Assembly: GCA_036873755.1 (NCBI GenBank)
Contig: JAVTVY010019046.1
Span: 1-64,000, forward strand
Source of the DNA: Hanleya hanleyi
Taxonomy: Eukaryota > Mollusca > Polyplacophora > Lepidopleurida > Hanleyidae
Reading direction: 5' to 3'
DNA length: 64,000 bases
The position numbers and the translations under genes are program-made. The notes under the pieces are model-generated. The model worked only from the letters and a program-made list of their open reading frames with translations, had not been told where the DNA came from and ran no database searches. Of the stretch, positions 11,485-22,684 are shown piece by piece (position 1 is the first letter of the stretch; each line of letters begins with the position of its first letter).

Positions 11485-12355
11485 GGTTCTAAGTACTATG
11501 AATGCACAACAAATTCAAGAAACCAAATCCTGGCTTGTGAGGATCCGGGCAAATAGATAGCTTAAGCAGTTCTAGTTTTCAGTATCTACTGATATACAGA
11601 ACTGATTGTCAAGGTAACGGCCATCTGAATGTGTTCGAAGTGTCGAAAGATATACATCCTAGCGGAAAATGACCTGACCTGAGAGGATGTCAAAATGGAG
11701 TATTTATTTTGTCAAGTATTTGCTGATGTATTTAATTATTTCAGTCGAGCCGTTGTCGCTTTGTAAGTTTTGTTTTGCCAAAAAAAAAAAGAAAAAAAAA
11801 AGAAAATTCGGCAGATGATAATGGCCCTGACTTGCGAGAATGATGTCAGAGACGTTTCGTCCCGATCTTAAATGAGAGAGCACTTTTCAAAACAGCTGGG
11901 TACAAAACTTCCCGCTTGTAGCCAAAAGTACCCAATTACACTCAAAATTGATCTATAACTGCCCCACTAAATGAAATAGCCAGACTAGTAGAAACGGTGG
12001 TTATTGTTGACATTGTTGTTAATAAATAATAAATAAAGTACATTTCCACAAAATTGGAATCATTTCTTTCACAATTAATCTGTTTCATTTCGCTTGGTAA
12101 GGTTGCTTGCTTGACGATCGATCGCACTGTTTCACTGTACTTAGATCGCTTAATAACGGTGCTTGTTTAACGATCGAATTTGGTTTGTTCGTATGTCAGG
12201 TAACTGTGCTTGTTTGGTGACCGATCACACCATGGAGTGTCTTTTAACTCCATGATCACACTGAGAGATTCATTTGTACTTCAGTTGTATATGTTTGATA
12301 ACTTGAACTGTGTTTGTTAATTGATGATTGAATTGGCTTGCACATTTAGTCCGTA
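11485..12355. other. No gene seen; A-rich tract and degenerate repeat words
   Basis: An interrupted poly(A) tract lies at about 11780-11805. From about 12095 the words GCTTGTTTAACGATCGA, GTGCTTGTTTGGTGACCGATC and similar recur at roughly 50-base spacing. They recur again at 13615-13690 and 15205-15235, which marks an old short-period repeat. Confidence 0.4.
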
Positions 12356-13586
12356 CAGTGTTTGGGGGAGTTCCGAATCAATTTTCACATCCAGACTGCT
12401 AGCGTTCGTTCTTTTACGAGGTGAGAGCGACTGCTGGTCTTATATTCTCGAAAAATCTGTCGTCTATAATTGTATGTAAAAAATTCTTCAATCGGACCAG
12501 TCAATCGATGAAAAAATAGCCTCCGCTTCAGTGCACCAGCGTGGGGAGTTGCGAATCATTTTGGTGAGTTGTGGATCACGCCATCTAGCGGCCGTTACAG
12601 GCACTGAGAATGGAATTTCTATCGGCTTGAGGGGTCATCTGCTAATCACCCATAGGCCGGTGAAGCCCTGGAGACGATTTCAATGTTGCCTTCTCCCCGC
12701 CCTGTGAGCGAATTCTTAATTGTTACAGTCCAGGCACAAATGACACGCAGATCTAGCGTCGCAAATGTTCTGAAGTATATTTATCTTGGAGCGAGCCTAC
12801 AAAATTGCATTGTAATCTCATTTTAATTATTTTCTAGAACATTTTAGGATACGATGTCTGACAATCATGTGAGAATTCGGATTTTTTAAGTATTTATTAT
12901 TGTGAATATACTGAAGTTAACAAGATTATTACATGTAAGTCCATGGAGTGCCCTATCAAATGCAATGAAATAAGTACTTCGATACCATATTCGGATTGTC
13001 CATGGTCAGTTCTTATTTGCTTTTGTCATTGATTCAGCTCTTATTGAAAATTGTTTTGACAATGCCATGGATTGACCAATCGTCCTTAAAGTCGGTTGCA
13101 CCTGTTGTATTAGTTGTGAGACGGTCACTTACTCACCGATTTCAAGTTATGAACGGCACGTATATCGTTGATTCGGAATTGACATCTCTACAGCCCCATT
13201 ATATTACAGTGCTGGTCAGTTAACATTTATCGCAAATCACTAGATATTTTGTTTGACCATTAGCAGGATTCTATCCCTTAAATAAATACTGAAATTACCG
13301 CCTTAACCCACCTTATTTCGCGCAAAATCACTACTGGAGAAATCGCACGTGTTTTTCGACTCGGTGTCAATTTGTCATTGCGCAGTACCGGAAGTATTAC
13401 GTTGCCGAATTGACCGGAAAAGAAACAATGCAGGTCGGTTGTTTGACATTCATTCGAGTCCACGGAAACAGAAATTCCAACAAACCTAAAAAAGATTTAA
13501 ACAGATGCTTTATTTCAAGAAATAACAGGCGTTAATTCGGAAAGTGATCCGCAACTCCCCTTGATTCGGAACTCCCCCAAACACTG
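12356..13586. mobile_element. Tc1/mariner-like terminal-inverted-repeat element, non-autonomous
   Basis: A perfect 26-bp terminal inverted repeat starting CAGTGTTTGGGGGAGTTC is present at both ends, each flanked by TA (12354-12355 and 13587-13588). CAGTG termini and a TA target site are hallmarks of the Tc1/mariner/pogo superfamily. Subterminal copies of GGGGAGTTGCGAATCA follow at about 12541 and, inverted, next to the right end. The 1231-bp interior has no frame resembling a DDE transposase. A 75-codon frame at 12996 is unrecognised and hydrophobic. Confidence 0.82.
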
Positions 13587-13691
13587 TATAAATCTGTATT
13601 TAGATCCGTTGGCAACGGTGCTTGTTTGGCGATCGACCTCTGTTTCATTTGTAGATTTCGCTCGTTTGGTAATGTTGCTGGTCTGACGATG

Positions 13692-13916
13692 ACCTGGCCC
13701 TCGGTGGCCGAGTGGTCTAAGGCGCTGCGCTGGGGATCGCCAGCCTCACACCGCTGAACCGGCACGGGTTCGAGCCCAGCTGGTCCATGTGTGAAAGTTT
13801 GTCAGTTACTTACCGACGGGCGGTGCATGGTTCTCTCCGGGTACACCGGCTCCCCCCACCAACCAAACTGACTGTCACCATATGTGTGAAACAACCTTGA
13901 GTGTGACATTAAGCCA
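13692..13916 (+). mobile_element. tRNA-Leu-derived SINE
   Basis: The head resembles a tRNA-Leu gene with RNA polymerase III internal promoter boxes: A box TGGCCGAGTGG at 13705-13715 and B box GGGTTCGAGCC at 13766-13776. A unique body follows that ends near GTGTGACATTAAGCC. A second, 5'-truncated copy lies on the minus strand at 39086-39249 and confirms it as a dispersed family rather than a functional tRNA. An overlapping 77-codon minus frame is a shadow. Confidence 0.88.
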
Positions 13917-13989
13917 TCCCCCGCTCCCACCTTTGATTTTAAGTACATATAGTCTGTTTCATTTGTAATCAGCTCGTTCGCTAACAGCG

Positions 13990-14980
13990 TGCAAATTCTT
14001 TGCAAGCAAGAACTTTGAAACGCTTTGTCGGATTCCTCCGAAATTCGGCATATGAATTCTCTGTGACAAGACGTCAATTAGTATTGCGTTTCAGCAAGAT
14101 CTTTCTGAAGGTGGTGCCACTAGGGTTCATTCCGTTCTTCCGTGCTGCAAGCGATAACTTTGAAACGCTTTGTCGGATTCCTCCGAATTTCTCCTTCTGT
14201 CTTTGCACTCTATGAAATACAAAGGCTTCATCGGATTCATCCGAAATTCGACATATGCGTTCCTTGCGACACGACGTCGATTAGTGGTGCCACTAAGGTT
14301 CTTCCATGCTGCAAGCGATAACATTTAAACACTTTGTTCCTCCTTTCCGGATAATAACTTGATAACCGCTAGCTCTTCCGATTATGTTCAAAATTTGGTA
14401 TGCATATACCATGCCATGAGAAGTCGCTTGGGATTGAATTTCGCCCACTTGCGCGTACAGGTGGCGCTACCTGGTGGCAGAATCCGAAATTTGTTTCCGG
14501 GCAATAACTTGAGAATAACTTGCTCATCGCATTCTTCTCAAATCTGGTATTCATACCCCATAAGATGTCGCTTGGGATTGTGTTTCGACCACTTCGTCCT
14601 ACAGTTGGAGCCACCTGGTGGCAAAATCTAAAATTGGTTCCCGGCAATAACTTGAGGACCCTCCTCGGATTCTTCTCAAATTTGGTACCGGTATGCAGAT
14701 ACCATGCCATGAGATGCCCCATGAAATTGTGTTTCACCCGCTTGGTATGCAACCGTTAGATGTCGCTTGAGATTGCGTTTCGCTCACTTGCACCTACAGG
14801 TGGTGACATCTGGTGGCAAGTCTAAATTTGGTATCCGGGCAATAACTTGAGGACCCCTTATCAGATTCTTGTTAAATTTGGTGTGCAGATAACATGACAT
14901 GAGATGTCGCTTGGAGTTGTATCTCACCTACTTGCACCTACAGGTAGCGCCACCTGATGTCAAAATCTAAATTTGGTGAT
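13990..14980. repeat. 143-145-bp diverged tandem repeat
   Basis: CTTTGAAACGCTTTGTCGG is repeated 145 bases apart (14014 and 14159) with a degraded third unit. Then units starting with TCCGG/TCCCGG-CAATAACTTGAG recur at about 14354, 14495, 14638 and 14832 (one unit disrupted), each about 143 bases. Shared words include GATGTCGCTTGGGATTG, CACCTGGTGGCAAAATCTAA and CGGATTCTTCTCAAATTTGG. Frames of 71-127 codons on both strands are consequences of the repeat. Confidence 0.82.
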
Positions 14981-15813
14981 TACGGGGTTATCCTGTAAGC
15001 ATTTTTGCAAATAAACCCACCACTGTCATATACCAGCTAATACCGGTCCTCATGAGTCAAACACTCCAATTATGTATGACAAGCGGCCGTTGCCTCCCTC
15101 ATGTATATTTCCGGCACCAAAAACGCTCTCAAAACTATCGCTGCCATTTCGGCAGGGGACCTAGCATCCTCTGGCTGCTTCTTTCATTTGTAGCTCAGTT
15201 ATTTGGCAGTGGTGCTTGTTTGACAATTGACCTTTGTTTGTGTAGTCTGTTTCGTTTGTATCGTGTGGTGATTGCTGCCTTTCATAGCACAAAGTGATTA
15301 ATAAAGTACATGCTATAATGTGCTAATATTCGATATTTGTTGAAATATTCATTTGTGCATCTGTGAATTATTTCGTTTCGACAGACAGATGTTATATATG
15401 CCACGTAGTTGAAGCCAATAGATATGAAATAGGCTCCGAGGCAATATACTCGAAGGACCAGCTGTACGGGAAATATTGGACAAGCAATGATATTAATTAT
15501 GATAGAGTAATATTGATTTAGGACGTGGAAAATATGTCCCGATAGTATGATCAGAATATTAAAAAGACATGATAGAGTGTGGTCATAAATCTGTTCCCAT
15601 ACCACACATGTATGCATGGCTGGTATCAAGAATCCCATCTAATAGAAAATCCGAGTGACTGATCGCATTATTTCCATTCGCCGTTTGATATTGCGATGGA
15701 GAGAAGCGATGTTTTATATACCCTCTAAGATAGTTCGATTGGAATTAGTGATCAATCTGTTTCGATTGAAAATCAATCATTAGATTGAAAATCCCAGCTT
15801 ATTAGGATTTATT
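14981..15813. other. No gene seen
   Basis: No supported coding region or repeat, apart from one more copy of the GTGGTGCTTGTTTGAC word near 15210. A 118-codon minus frame at 15282-15638 is hydrophobic and unrecognised, and I do not call it. Confidence 0.4.
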
Positions 15814-16050
15814 ATATTGATTTTTTTTCAGTCTAAATTAGATTCATTCCGTATCTTTTCAATATAATAGATTGAAAATAATTTAATCGAACCGAAAGAT
15901 TGACATTTTAAACTGTAGAGAGTAAAACTTGTCCCTAATTCCAGTCTTCTCAGATTAAAATGTCAATCTTTCGATGCCATTGAAATTATTCTGAATCTAT
16001 ATTAGAGTGAGAAAGTACAGAATGAATCTAAAGTAGACTGAAAATTCAAC
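15814..16050. mobile_element. Foldback (MITE-like) element, roughly 100-bp arms
   Basis: The left arm (15814-15913) and right arm (15955-16050) are imperfect inverted copies sharing CAGTCTAAATTAGATTCATT, ATAATTTAATCGAACC and AAAGATTGACATTTTAA. A 41-base loop separates them. No coding capacity. Confidence 0.8.
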
Positions 16051-16680
16051 GGATAAAATGCTTATTCGATTATGAAAACATCATATTGGGGTTTAACGTA
16101 TATTTTTTCAGTGTATACCGGTGTGAAGGAAAATCCTCAATAATCTGGAGAGGTCATAAAACGTTTGAAAGAAATACACGGTTTAACCCGCATTAACAAG
16201 TATGTGAAATATGAGTTGAATGTCACGGAATTGTGAACTTTAGAACTGTCCCAAGGAAAGATTTAACCTGAACAGTGAGTAGTTAGATGTGATAAGTCGT
16301 ATGACATATCACCACGTATATCCAAACTGAAAACCGTTTGACATTTTCAGTTTGGCATTGAAATTACATAAACGTATACAAATTAAGTTTCTACATATAT
16401 CGGTAGTTGTTAACAGCAGTATTCTGTTCTCAGGCATGTGACCTATATTTCTATCTCATGTTTTCATCATTCATAACTCGTTTACAATTACGACAATTTG
16501 ATTAAACCAGATCTAAAAATAAGGTTACCTATTATGACAATGTCAGATGCGGAGGGGTTTTTTCAGATCTGATTTTAATCAGATTGCAATTTCGAAAATT
16601 CGTATCTTTAATCAAAGCATGCACAGAAAAATCTAATTGGCACAGAGTAATTTGCAGCGATGATTGAATGCGTAACATTT
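16051..16680. other. No gene seen
   Basis: AT-rich, no supported feature. A short palindromic word pair (CAGATCTGAAAA / TTTTCAGATCTG type) lies near 16506-16575. Confidence 0.35.
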
Positions 16681-16895
16681 GAACCACAGGCCCGCAAAAC
16701 AAGAGTTTTGGGGGGTGTGGGCGGTGGTATTAGGGTGAAGTGTCGAAATATGGGGTCTCTATATATAACCCCATGCTTTATATAAATCAACATATAAAGC
16801 ATGGGGTTATATATATAGAGACCCCATATTTCGACACTTCACCCTAATACCACCGCCACACCCCCCAAAACACTTGTTTTGCGGGCCTGTGGTTT
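16681..16895. repeat. Near-perfect 215-bp palindrome (repeat B family core)
   Basis: Arms of about 103-107 bases (16681-16783 and 16792-16895) with an 8-base loop (AAATCAAC). The inner part shares TGTCGAAATATGGGGT and AGAGACCCCATATTTCGACA with the hairpin of repeat B at 5097-5159. Near identity of the arms suggests a recent origin or ongoing correction. Two 61-64-codon minus frames are shadows of the arms. Confidence 0.92.
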
Positions 16896-19193
16896 GAATT
16901 GGAGCGGATGCATGTTCAAGTTTGAGTAACTCCCATGAACATACACAACACTGCATGTCAAAGCGAGGAACCGGTTACGAGTGCTCGTTAACTTTGCGTG
17001 GAAAGAATTTAAGTGGGTTGTCACTTTTTTTTAATAAAAAAGTGTGTAGGATCTGTTGTCTCCACACAATTACTCAATGTTAGCCAACTCCTATACTTTC
17101 GGTTGACATAACTTGACTTGTCACGTATAATTTGTTCAACTATGTCCTTTAAATCGTTGGACTGAAGCCGTGGTAATGCATTTCCGTTTTCCAAATGAGC
17201 GTAATACGGAGCCTTTTCACCACGCAAAGTGGAAGTTCACGTATGTACACTTTACACTCTTCTGTCAAATTCAGAGGCAAATGAATTTTAAGCGCAAAGT
17301 AAACAGCGGTGTTTGCCAAATAAATTATTGAAATAGCAACAATTTATCAAACTCTCTACAGGAGCTTCCTCCACAAGCATAGCGTCTTGGGCGCACATGC
17401 TGATCTCCAATTAACCTTTTATAGAATTCTCCCGACCAATCATATTGAAAATCATACAAGAACAATTTATGAACGGTCTCATCTGACTTCAAATTCTCTC
17501 TACTCATAATTGAGCGACCATCTATAGATTGATGAGAAGATCCTTGAACACCAATCTCAGTAAACTTAAATATAATATCCCGGAATATTATATCTGACTT
17601 CAGCGCTATATAAACCCCGGGCGAATTTCAAACTACATTTGTTAGCCAATCAGATGGCTAGCTTGGTGAAACAATTTTAAAATCACGCTCACAGTAATTA
17701 CACACGATGGCATGTGGACCAATACAGTAAACATTATCGGGACACAGTACCAAAATATGGCATCATTTCCAGACAATGTGCGTGACAAACGTAAACATTG
17801 AAGGGTTTATTCTCGCCGAAAAGTCTGGCTTTATTAGGCGACAGAAAATATCTAAAGATCGTGCCATGCGAAGGTGTTAATATCCGTGAACTAAACCTCA
17901 ATCATTGCCAATGTGAAAGGCAGAACTTGTCGTGATTGGCTCATTATGGGATCTCATAGAATGTCGATGAACATTTCGCACGACAGATTTTTCGTCAGGT
18001 CACGTCTAGATGTATTACTATGATTTACCATCTGGGTTTACCTATAGATTGCTTGGACACGAGCTGGATGTCTTCTTTTGACGCAATATCATTGTAGTAT
18101 ATCTATTGACCATGTCGAACTTACTGGATTTATACGCAATATAGTATTTTTGAACTCCGTCCATCAGTCTAATCAAAGTAGACACACCCTATCAAAATCC
18201 CCACAGCGCATGCTTCGTTTCATAAGCTTACTTCAGTTATGTCTCAGTCCTCAAGTGGAAGTTGAGCTTTACGACGTGGTTATGACGTATATGGAAACAC
18301 CCACGCGACAAATATCGCTTTTGACATTTTAAGAAGTCACTCCGGCGGTTTGCGCTCGGGCGGAAAGCCGGTCCTGGAAAGTCGTGACTGGTGGTTGGGG
18401 TATTATTATGTAATAGTTCATCTTATTTGTTGTAGGAGGCAATAGATCCAACATTCGGTGCATGTAGGCCTGCATCCGACCCGATCTTCTTGATTCACAA
18501 GCAAAAACAGGAGAACTCGCTCGTACTAAGTACGTCGCATTCTCACATGATTTAGCAAATTTATGCTAGTCTTAGCTCATGATCAACAAAATGTTTGTGC
18601 TGAAGCAAATTCAGCACAATCTTTTTGACAGTGTAATCGTTCTTTAATAGACGACGGAAGGGTATAGTAACGTTAAAGGTGGGTGTCCGCATGGTGTCTT
18701 CCAAATCCAGTGAGGATGGGTTCAAATCCTTCATATAGTACAGTTCTTCGTGCAGCATGCAAAGACTCCTGTGCATCACTTTTGTAGAGTGACAAGGTAC
18801 GGTTTAGCCACCATGTATCTTCTTTCACAACTGTCACAATTCACAAACCAAATAATAAAAGGAACCGTTCACCAGTAACGATGCATGTGAATTAAGATGT
18901 GAAGCTGACCATTCAAGGCAAATGATTTGTATCCGAAATATATATGAAATTGTAGAGTGAGGACAAAGCCATTTTTATTGGGCGCAACGAAACCCTGTGG
19001 TCGGATATATTAATCATGCTAGTTTAGTCTAGTATAATAGGAATAAGATTGATCAATTTCAGAGATAGAATGAGTCATAACGTTTGTTTGAGGAGAGAAC
19101 AGAAAAAGCGCGAGAAATGGCTTCCCACGTTGAGCAGTTGATTCACCTGGCTCGGCCCATTTGTACGGCAACCAACCGTGGAAATATAAATAA
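16896..19193. other. No recognised gene; two small minus-strand frames
   Basis: Minus frames at 17021-17227 (68 codons) and 17325-17507 (60 codons, containing ACGGSSCREFDKLL) have fairly protein-like composition and lie 100 bases apart. I recognise no family and see no convincing splice junction joining them. The rest of the stretch shows nothing. Confidence 0.3.
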
Positions 19194-19578
19194 TGTCTGT
19201 CTCAGATAATATATCCCAGACGATCTTTCGGAGACAATTTATCGGACAACAATGAAACTTCACACAGTAGATAAACTAAAATATACTAATTTTATTCAAA
19301 AGTATCAAGAAAATCCTCAATAAATCGCGAAAACAAATATTAGATGGGAGATTTGTGGGTTATTTCAGTTTGACGTCATGACGTCAAGCCTGCAATTTAT
19401 AACATTATCTCAAATAACATGGTAGGTATTGGTGATTTTTGTCAGTTCACAACAGATTTAATGAAATACGGGAATAAAATCAGTACTTTTTTAGTTTGTG
19501 TGAAGTTTCAATGTTGTACGATAAATTGTCTCCGAATTATCGCCGAAAACGTCTGTGATATATTATCTGGGGCAGACA
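19194..19578. mobile_element. Inverted-repeat element E1
   Basis: The ends read TGTCTGTCTCAGATAATATA and, inverted, TGTCTGCCCCAGATAATATA. Arms extend about 90 bases (19194-19285 and 19490-19578). The exact centre carries the palindrome TTGACGTCATGACGTCAA (19370-19387), two abutting CRE sites. The termini match element E2, so both probably used the same transposase. No coding capacity. Confidence 0.82.
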
Positions 19579-20616
19579 GTATAGATATCTTCTCTGCACT
19601 GTGCTGAAAACGAAACACCTTGCAAGGCTCAAGATAATTGCATCTAACTTTGTAGTTGGTATAACACATAATATACATATACCGCGAGGAGGAAGGTAGT
19701 TGAATGGAACATTGGATCTGGTTCTCAACTTCAATATTCTCGGTAGGCCTATATACAAAAGCTGAACGTCCTATCATGGGCGTTCTTTGAGAAAAAATAT
19801 AGTCCGTTTTTATAGCACAAAAGTAACAAGGAAAATAAACATCAAGTAACCATGGCAACGAGGAGTAGACAGAAACAACGTAGTAATGGCGGAGCACATT
19901 TCAAATGTTAAGTTTGTTGTTCTTACAATGTAAGCTTGCCACCCCCGCGTCTCTCCCACATGAGTGCATCAACTCAAATAAATTGTAAGGAGAAACACAC
20001 TCCTAGCACCAGCGAGTAGACATACGAGAAGGGGCGATGTATAATGATGATAATAGCGTACACAGAAAGAAATAAGTGTTAAAAAGTGTACACGTTCAGA
20101 ATGTAAACAAATTTACGTTCGACGTTTCAATAAGCGTACGCGTTCAATGCGTTAAAAGGGAACCTAATGAAATAAACAATTAAATTGACATTTATTTTAT
20201 TAATGAAAGTATTCAATTCAAAGTGTCAAAAGTAGTCAGTGAACGAACTGTTGAATCAATTCAGTTGACGCAACATTTCGTGAGTAGTAACTACACAAGA
20301 AAGACTCCATACTCTTTGAACGCGTACACTTCTTCACTTCATGGGTCTCACTCCTATCTTCTAACCCAGCTAGATGACTTTTAGAAGTGTCCGTCCTTAG
20401 TAGAAAAGGATATGAAAAGGGACACTAATCACCAGGACATTCTTATCCATCACACCGGTACGTGATAGCTCATCACTGATAAATTGATAACCCAACTTCA
20501 CAGAGGATATGCATGAATAGCAAGATAAAAACAAATTGAACTGAACCGAAATAAAACCATAATTAATCTGTTGAATTCAGCGAATCTGCATGAAAAATGT
20601 CCAAACAATGTATTGT
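19579..20616. other. No gene seen
   Basis: Overlapping minus frames of 73-129 codons at 19508-19897 include part of the E1 arm and have no recognisable domain. Nothing else supported. Confidence 0.35.
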
Positions 20617-20804
20617 TATAATACAGGAGCCGGGTGACTCCGAAAATATTAGCGAAAAGCATTTTGTAGATCAATATTTCGACATATATTTATTGATGTC
20701 ATCGCTCCATTCCTGACGATGACATGAATACATACATGTCGAAATATTGATCTACAAAATGCTTTTCGCTAATAGTTTCGCAGTCACTTTCCTCTTGTAT
20801 TATA
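20617..20804. mobile_element. Nested hairpin element
   Basis: Outer arms begin ATAATACA at left and, inverted, near 20804. The core AGCGAAAAGCATTTTGTAGA at 20651 is exactly inverted near 20751-20770. The loop holds a second small palindrome, ATGTCATCG / CGATGACAT. No coding capacity, foldback-type. Confidence 0.85.
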
Positions 20805-21705
20805 CCAAGATAATCAGTGAATCCCCACGCTTATGTACATTGTTAGGAATTCAAAGTGGTGCATGTTGTATTCTGCAAATTAACCGAACATTCACTTCTA
20901 TTTATTCGCGTAATTATCACATACCGGGACTGGAGAAGTTTCATCTTCCAGAAGACAAGTTTTATAGTTTCAATGTGATAATACAGCAATGTTTGAACAT
21001 AAGCCCACGTCCCAAATATACGTCTTCGTGAGCATTGAGTTCTAAGATATCAGGCAGTGACGTTAAAAGAGCTATCATTGTTGGATAAAACTGTTGGCCG
21101 CTTCTCGCTGCCTGGCAACGTTTGGAAATCGGCAACGTTGTAGAATTCGGGAACATTTGCGTAAAACGATTACAAATTCGGCAGGATAAAGTGCAGTATT
21201 TTATTGTAAAGCGATCGGTTTGTTTTTGTACCTGTATGTTGCATTCTGAAATTCCACGTCCCGTGGAGTACGTCGTTTTCTGTACAAGTGAGAAAATGTA
21301 CGGTTTGTCCGTCTATATTCTTTGTTATCGGCTGCTTCCGAAATGTTCGATTTGACCCTTAATTGAAAGCTCTGGGAAAGGTGGAGCGACTTTCTTCGTC
21401 TTGCAATTACTGGTTCTACAGAAGGCTTGTAGGCCTACACTTATTACAGACATCAGATCCGACATTCAATATTCAGTCGACGTCAATAATCGAAAGACCT
21501 ATTTCGTATGACAGTTGGCAGCAATTCCAAATGTGTATGAAATAAAAACAATAAAAGCACAAGATGGTTTCCTGCAAGAGAGAAGCGGTCAACAGTTTTC
21601 AACGATGTCCGCATGCAAGACATAATGATGCTCTTTACATAAAATCCTAATCAGACCATGCATTATTCTATATTTAAAATGAATTTCCAAGTGGTTTCAC
21701 AGAGT
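20805..21705. other. No gene seen
   Basis: Small frames of 60-94 codons on both strands show no family resemblance. No repeat recognised. Confidence 0.35.
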
Positions 21706-21774
21706 ATGAGTGAGTGAGTGAATAGAATTTAACGTCGCTTTCAACAGTATTTCAGCTATATCGCGACGACCCAA
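21706..21774 (+). repeat. GTGAGTGAGTGAG-headed dispersed repeat fragment
   Basis: GAGTGAGTGAGTGAATAGAA is followed by TTTAACGTCGCTTTCAACAG and a TTTCAGCTATATCGCGACGA tail. From general knowledge this arrangement is common in gastropod genomes. The fragment ends where element E2 begins. Confidence 0.55.
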
Positions 21775-21775
21775 T

Positions 21776-22453
21776 TGTCTGTCCCAGATAATATATCCGA
21801 GACATCTCGTCTGATTTATCAAAAAATAAAGATGGTTATAATCTGAAACTTACTCGTGTGGTCAAACATGAATTGACCAATTTTTCTACCAAGTATGATC
21901 GCCCGACAACGAGTAAAAGTGGTCAGGAGGAGAAATTGTTTTTGACATAGGCACTTCCCGGGTTAATCTAGCGACGTGCGCCATGATGCTTGGATGAGTC
22001 CAAAGCAACGGAAGGATGTAAGGATGTCCGGTACACATCAAGGGAGGTAGTCCAAATATACAATTTGACTCGGATATTCTTATTTCAAATTAAAGTATTT
22101 ATTTAAATGGCTCCGACCATCATTGTTGCTTTTTATTGATGTATAGGAGAGTTTCTTCCTTTGGAATGTCAAGTGGTCTCCACTGACAACAGAGGGCTTA
22201 ACTTCCAATCACCCCTGTGACGTTTCATCAGCATTGGACTGACCCACAATGGCGCTGAATTTTAACCCAGGCATTTGACACGTAAAACAAACAATCTTCC
22301 TGATGACCACTTTTACTTTTTATCGGGAGATCATACTTGGAAGAAAAATTGGTCAATTCATGTTTGACCACATGAGTAAGTTTCAGATTATAACCATCTT
22401 TATTTTTTGATAAATCAGACGAGACATCTCGGATATATTATCTGGGACAGACA
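21776..22453. mobile_element. Long-inverted-repeat element E2
   Basis: Arms of about 155 bases (21776-21930 and 22297-22453) are more than 90 percent identical by eye, starting TGTCTGTCCCAGATAATATA. The roughly 370-base interior lacks coding potential. It shares its terminal 22 bases with E1 but not its interior, as expected for non-autonomous members of one transposon family. Confidence 0.9.
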
Positions 22454-22483
22454 GTAAGCACCACCCAGCCAAGTTGTGTTCCT

Positions 22484-22514
22484 GCTACTTCAAAGAAGAA
22501 ATCTTTGAAGTAGC
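22484..22514. repeat. 13-bp perfect hairpin
   Basis: GCTACTTCAAAGA at 22484-22496 is inverted at 22502-22514 with a 5-base loop. It lies between E2 and the 60-bp minisatellite. Confidence 0.85.
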
Positions 22515-22642
22515 ATGGAACCCGACACCTTCCATCCACCCTATAAAACACTGAGGACAGCACACAAGACACAGACAGAACGCTTACATGGTGCAATAAA
22601 GACAAGTGATATTACAGTGCTAGACATCACATTATCAAGTTC

Positions 22643-22684
22643 CTGTTGCTTCTCAGCAAAATGCATTGAAGCAACAGGAACCTG
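22643..22684. repeat. Hairpin at the edge of the 60-bp minisatellite
   Basis: GTTCCTGTTGCTTC is inverted as GAAGCAACAGGAAC. The right arm runs directly into the first repeat unit. Confidence 0.8.

Noticed and set aside
13692..13780. A functional tRNA-Leu gene
   Set aside because: The boxes fit, but the sequence continues into a body shared with the copy at 39086-39249, so it is a SINE head. Cloverleaf pairing was not convincing.
14359..14759. Overlapping frames of 79-127 codons on both strands
   Set aside because: They lie wholly within the 143-bp diverged tandem repeat and none is maintained from unit to unit.
16608..17024. Minus frames across the large palindrome
   Set aside because: The same arm is read twice in opposite directions. 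No independent coding evidence.
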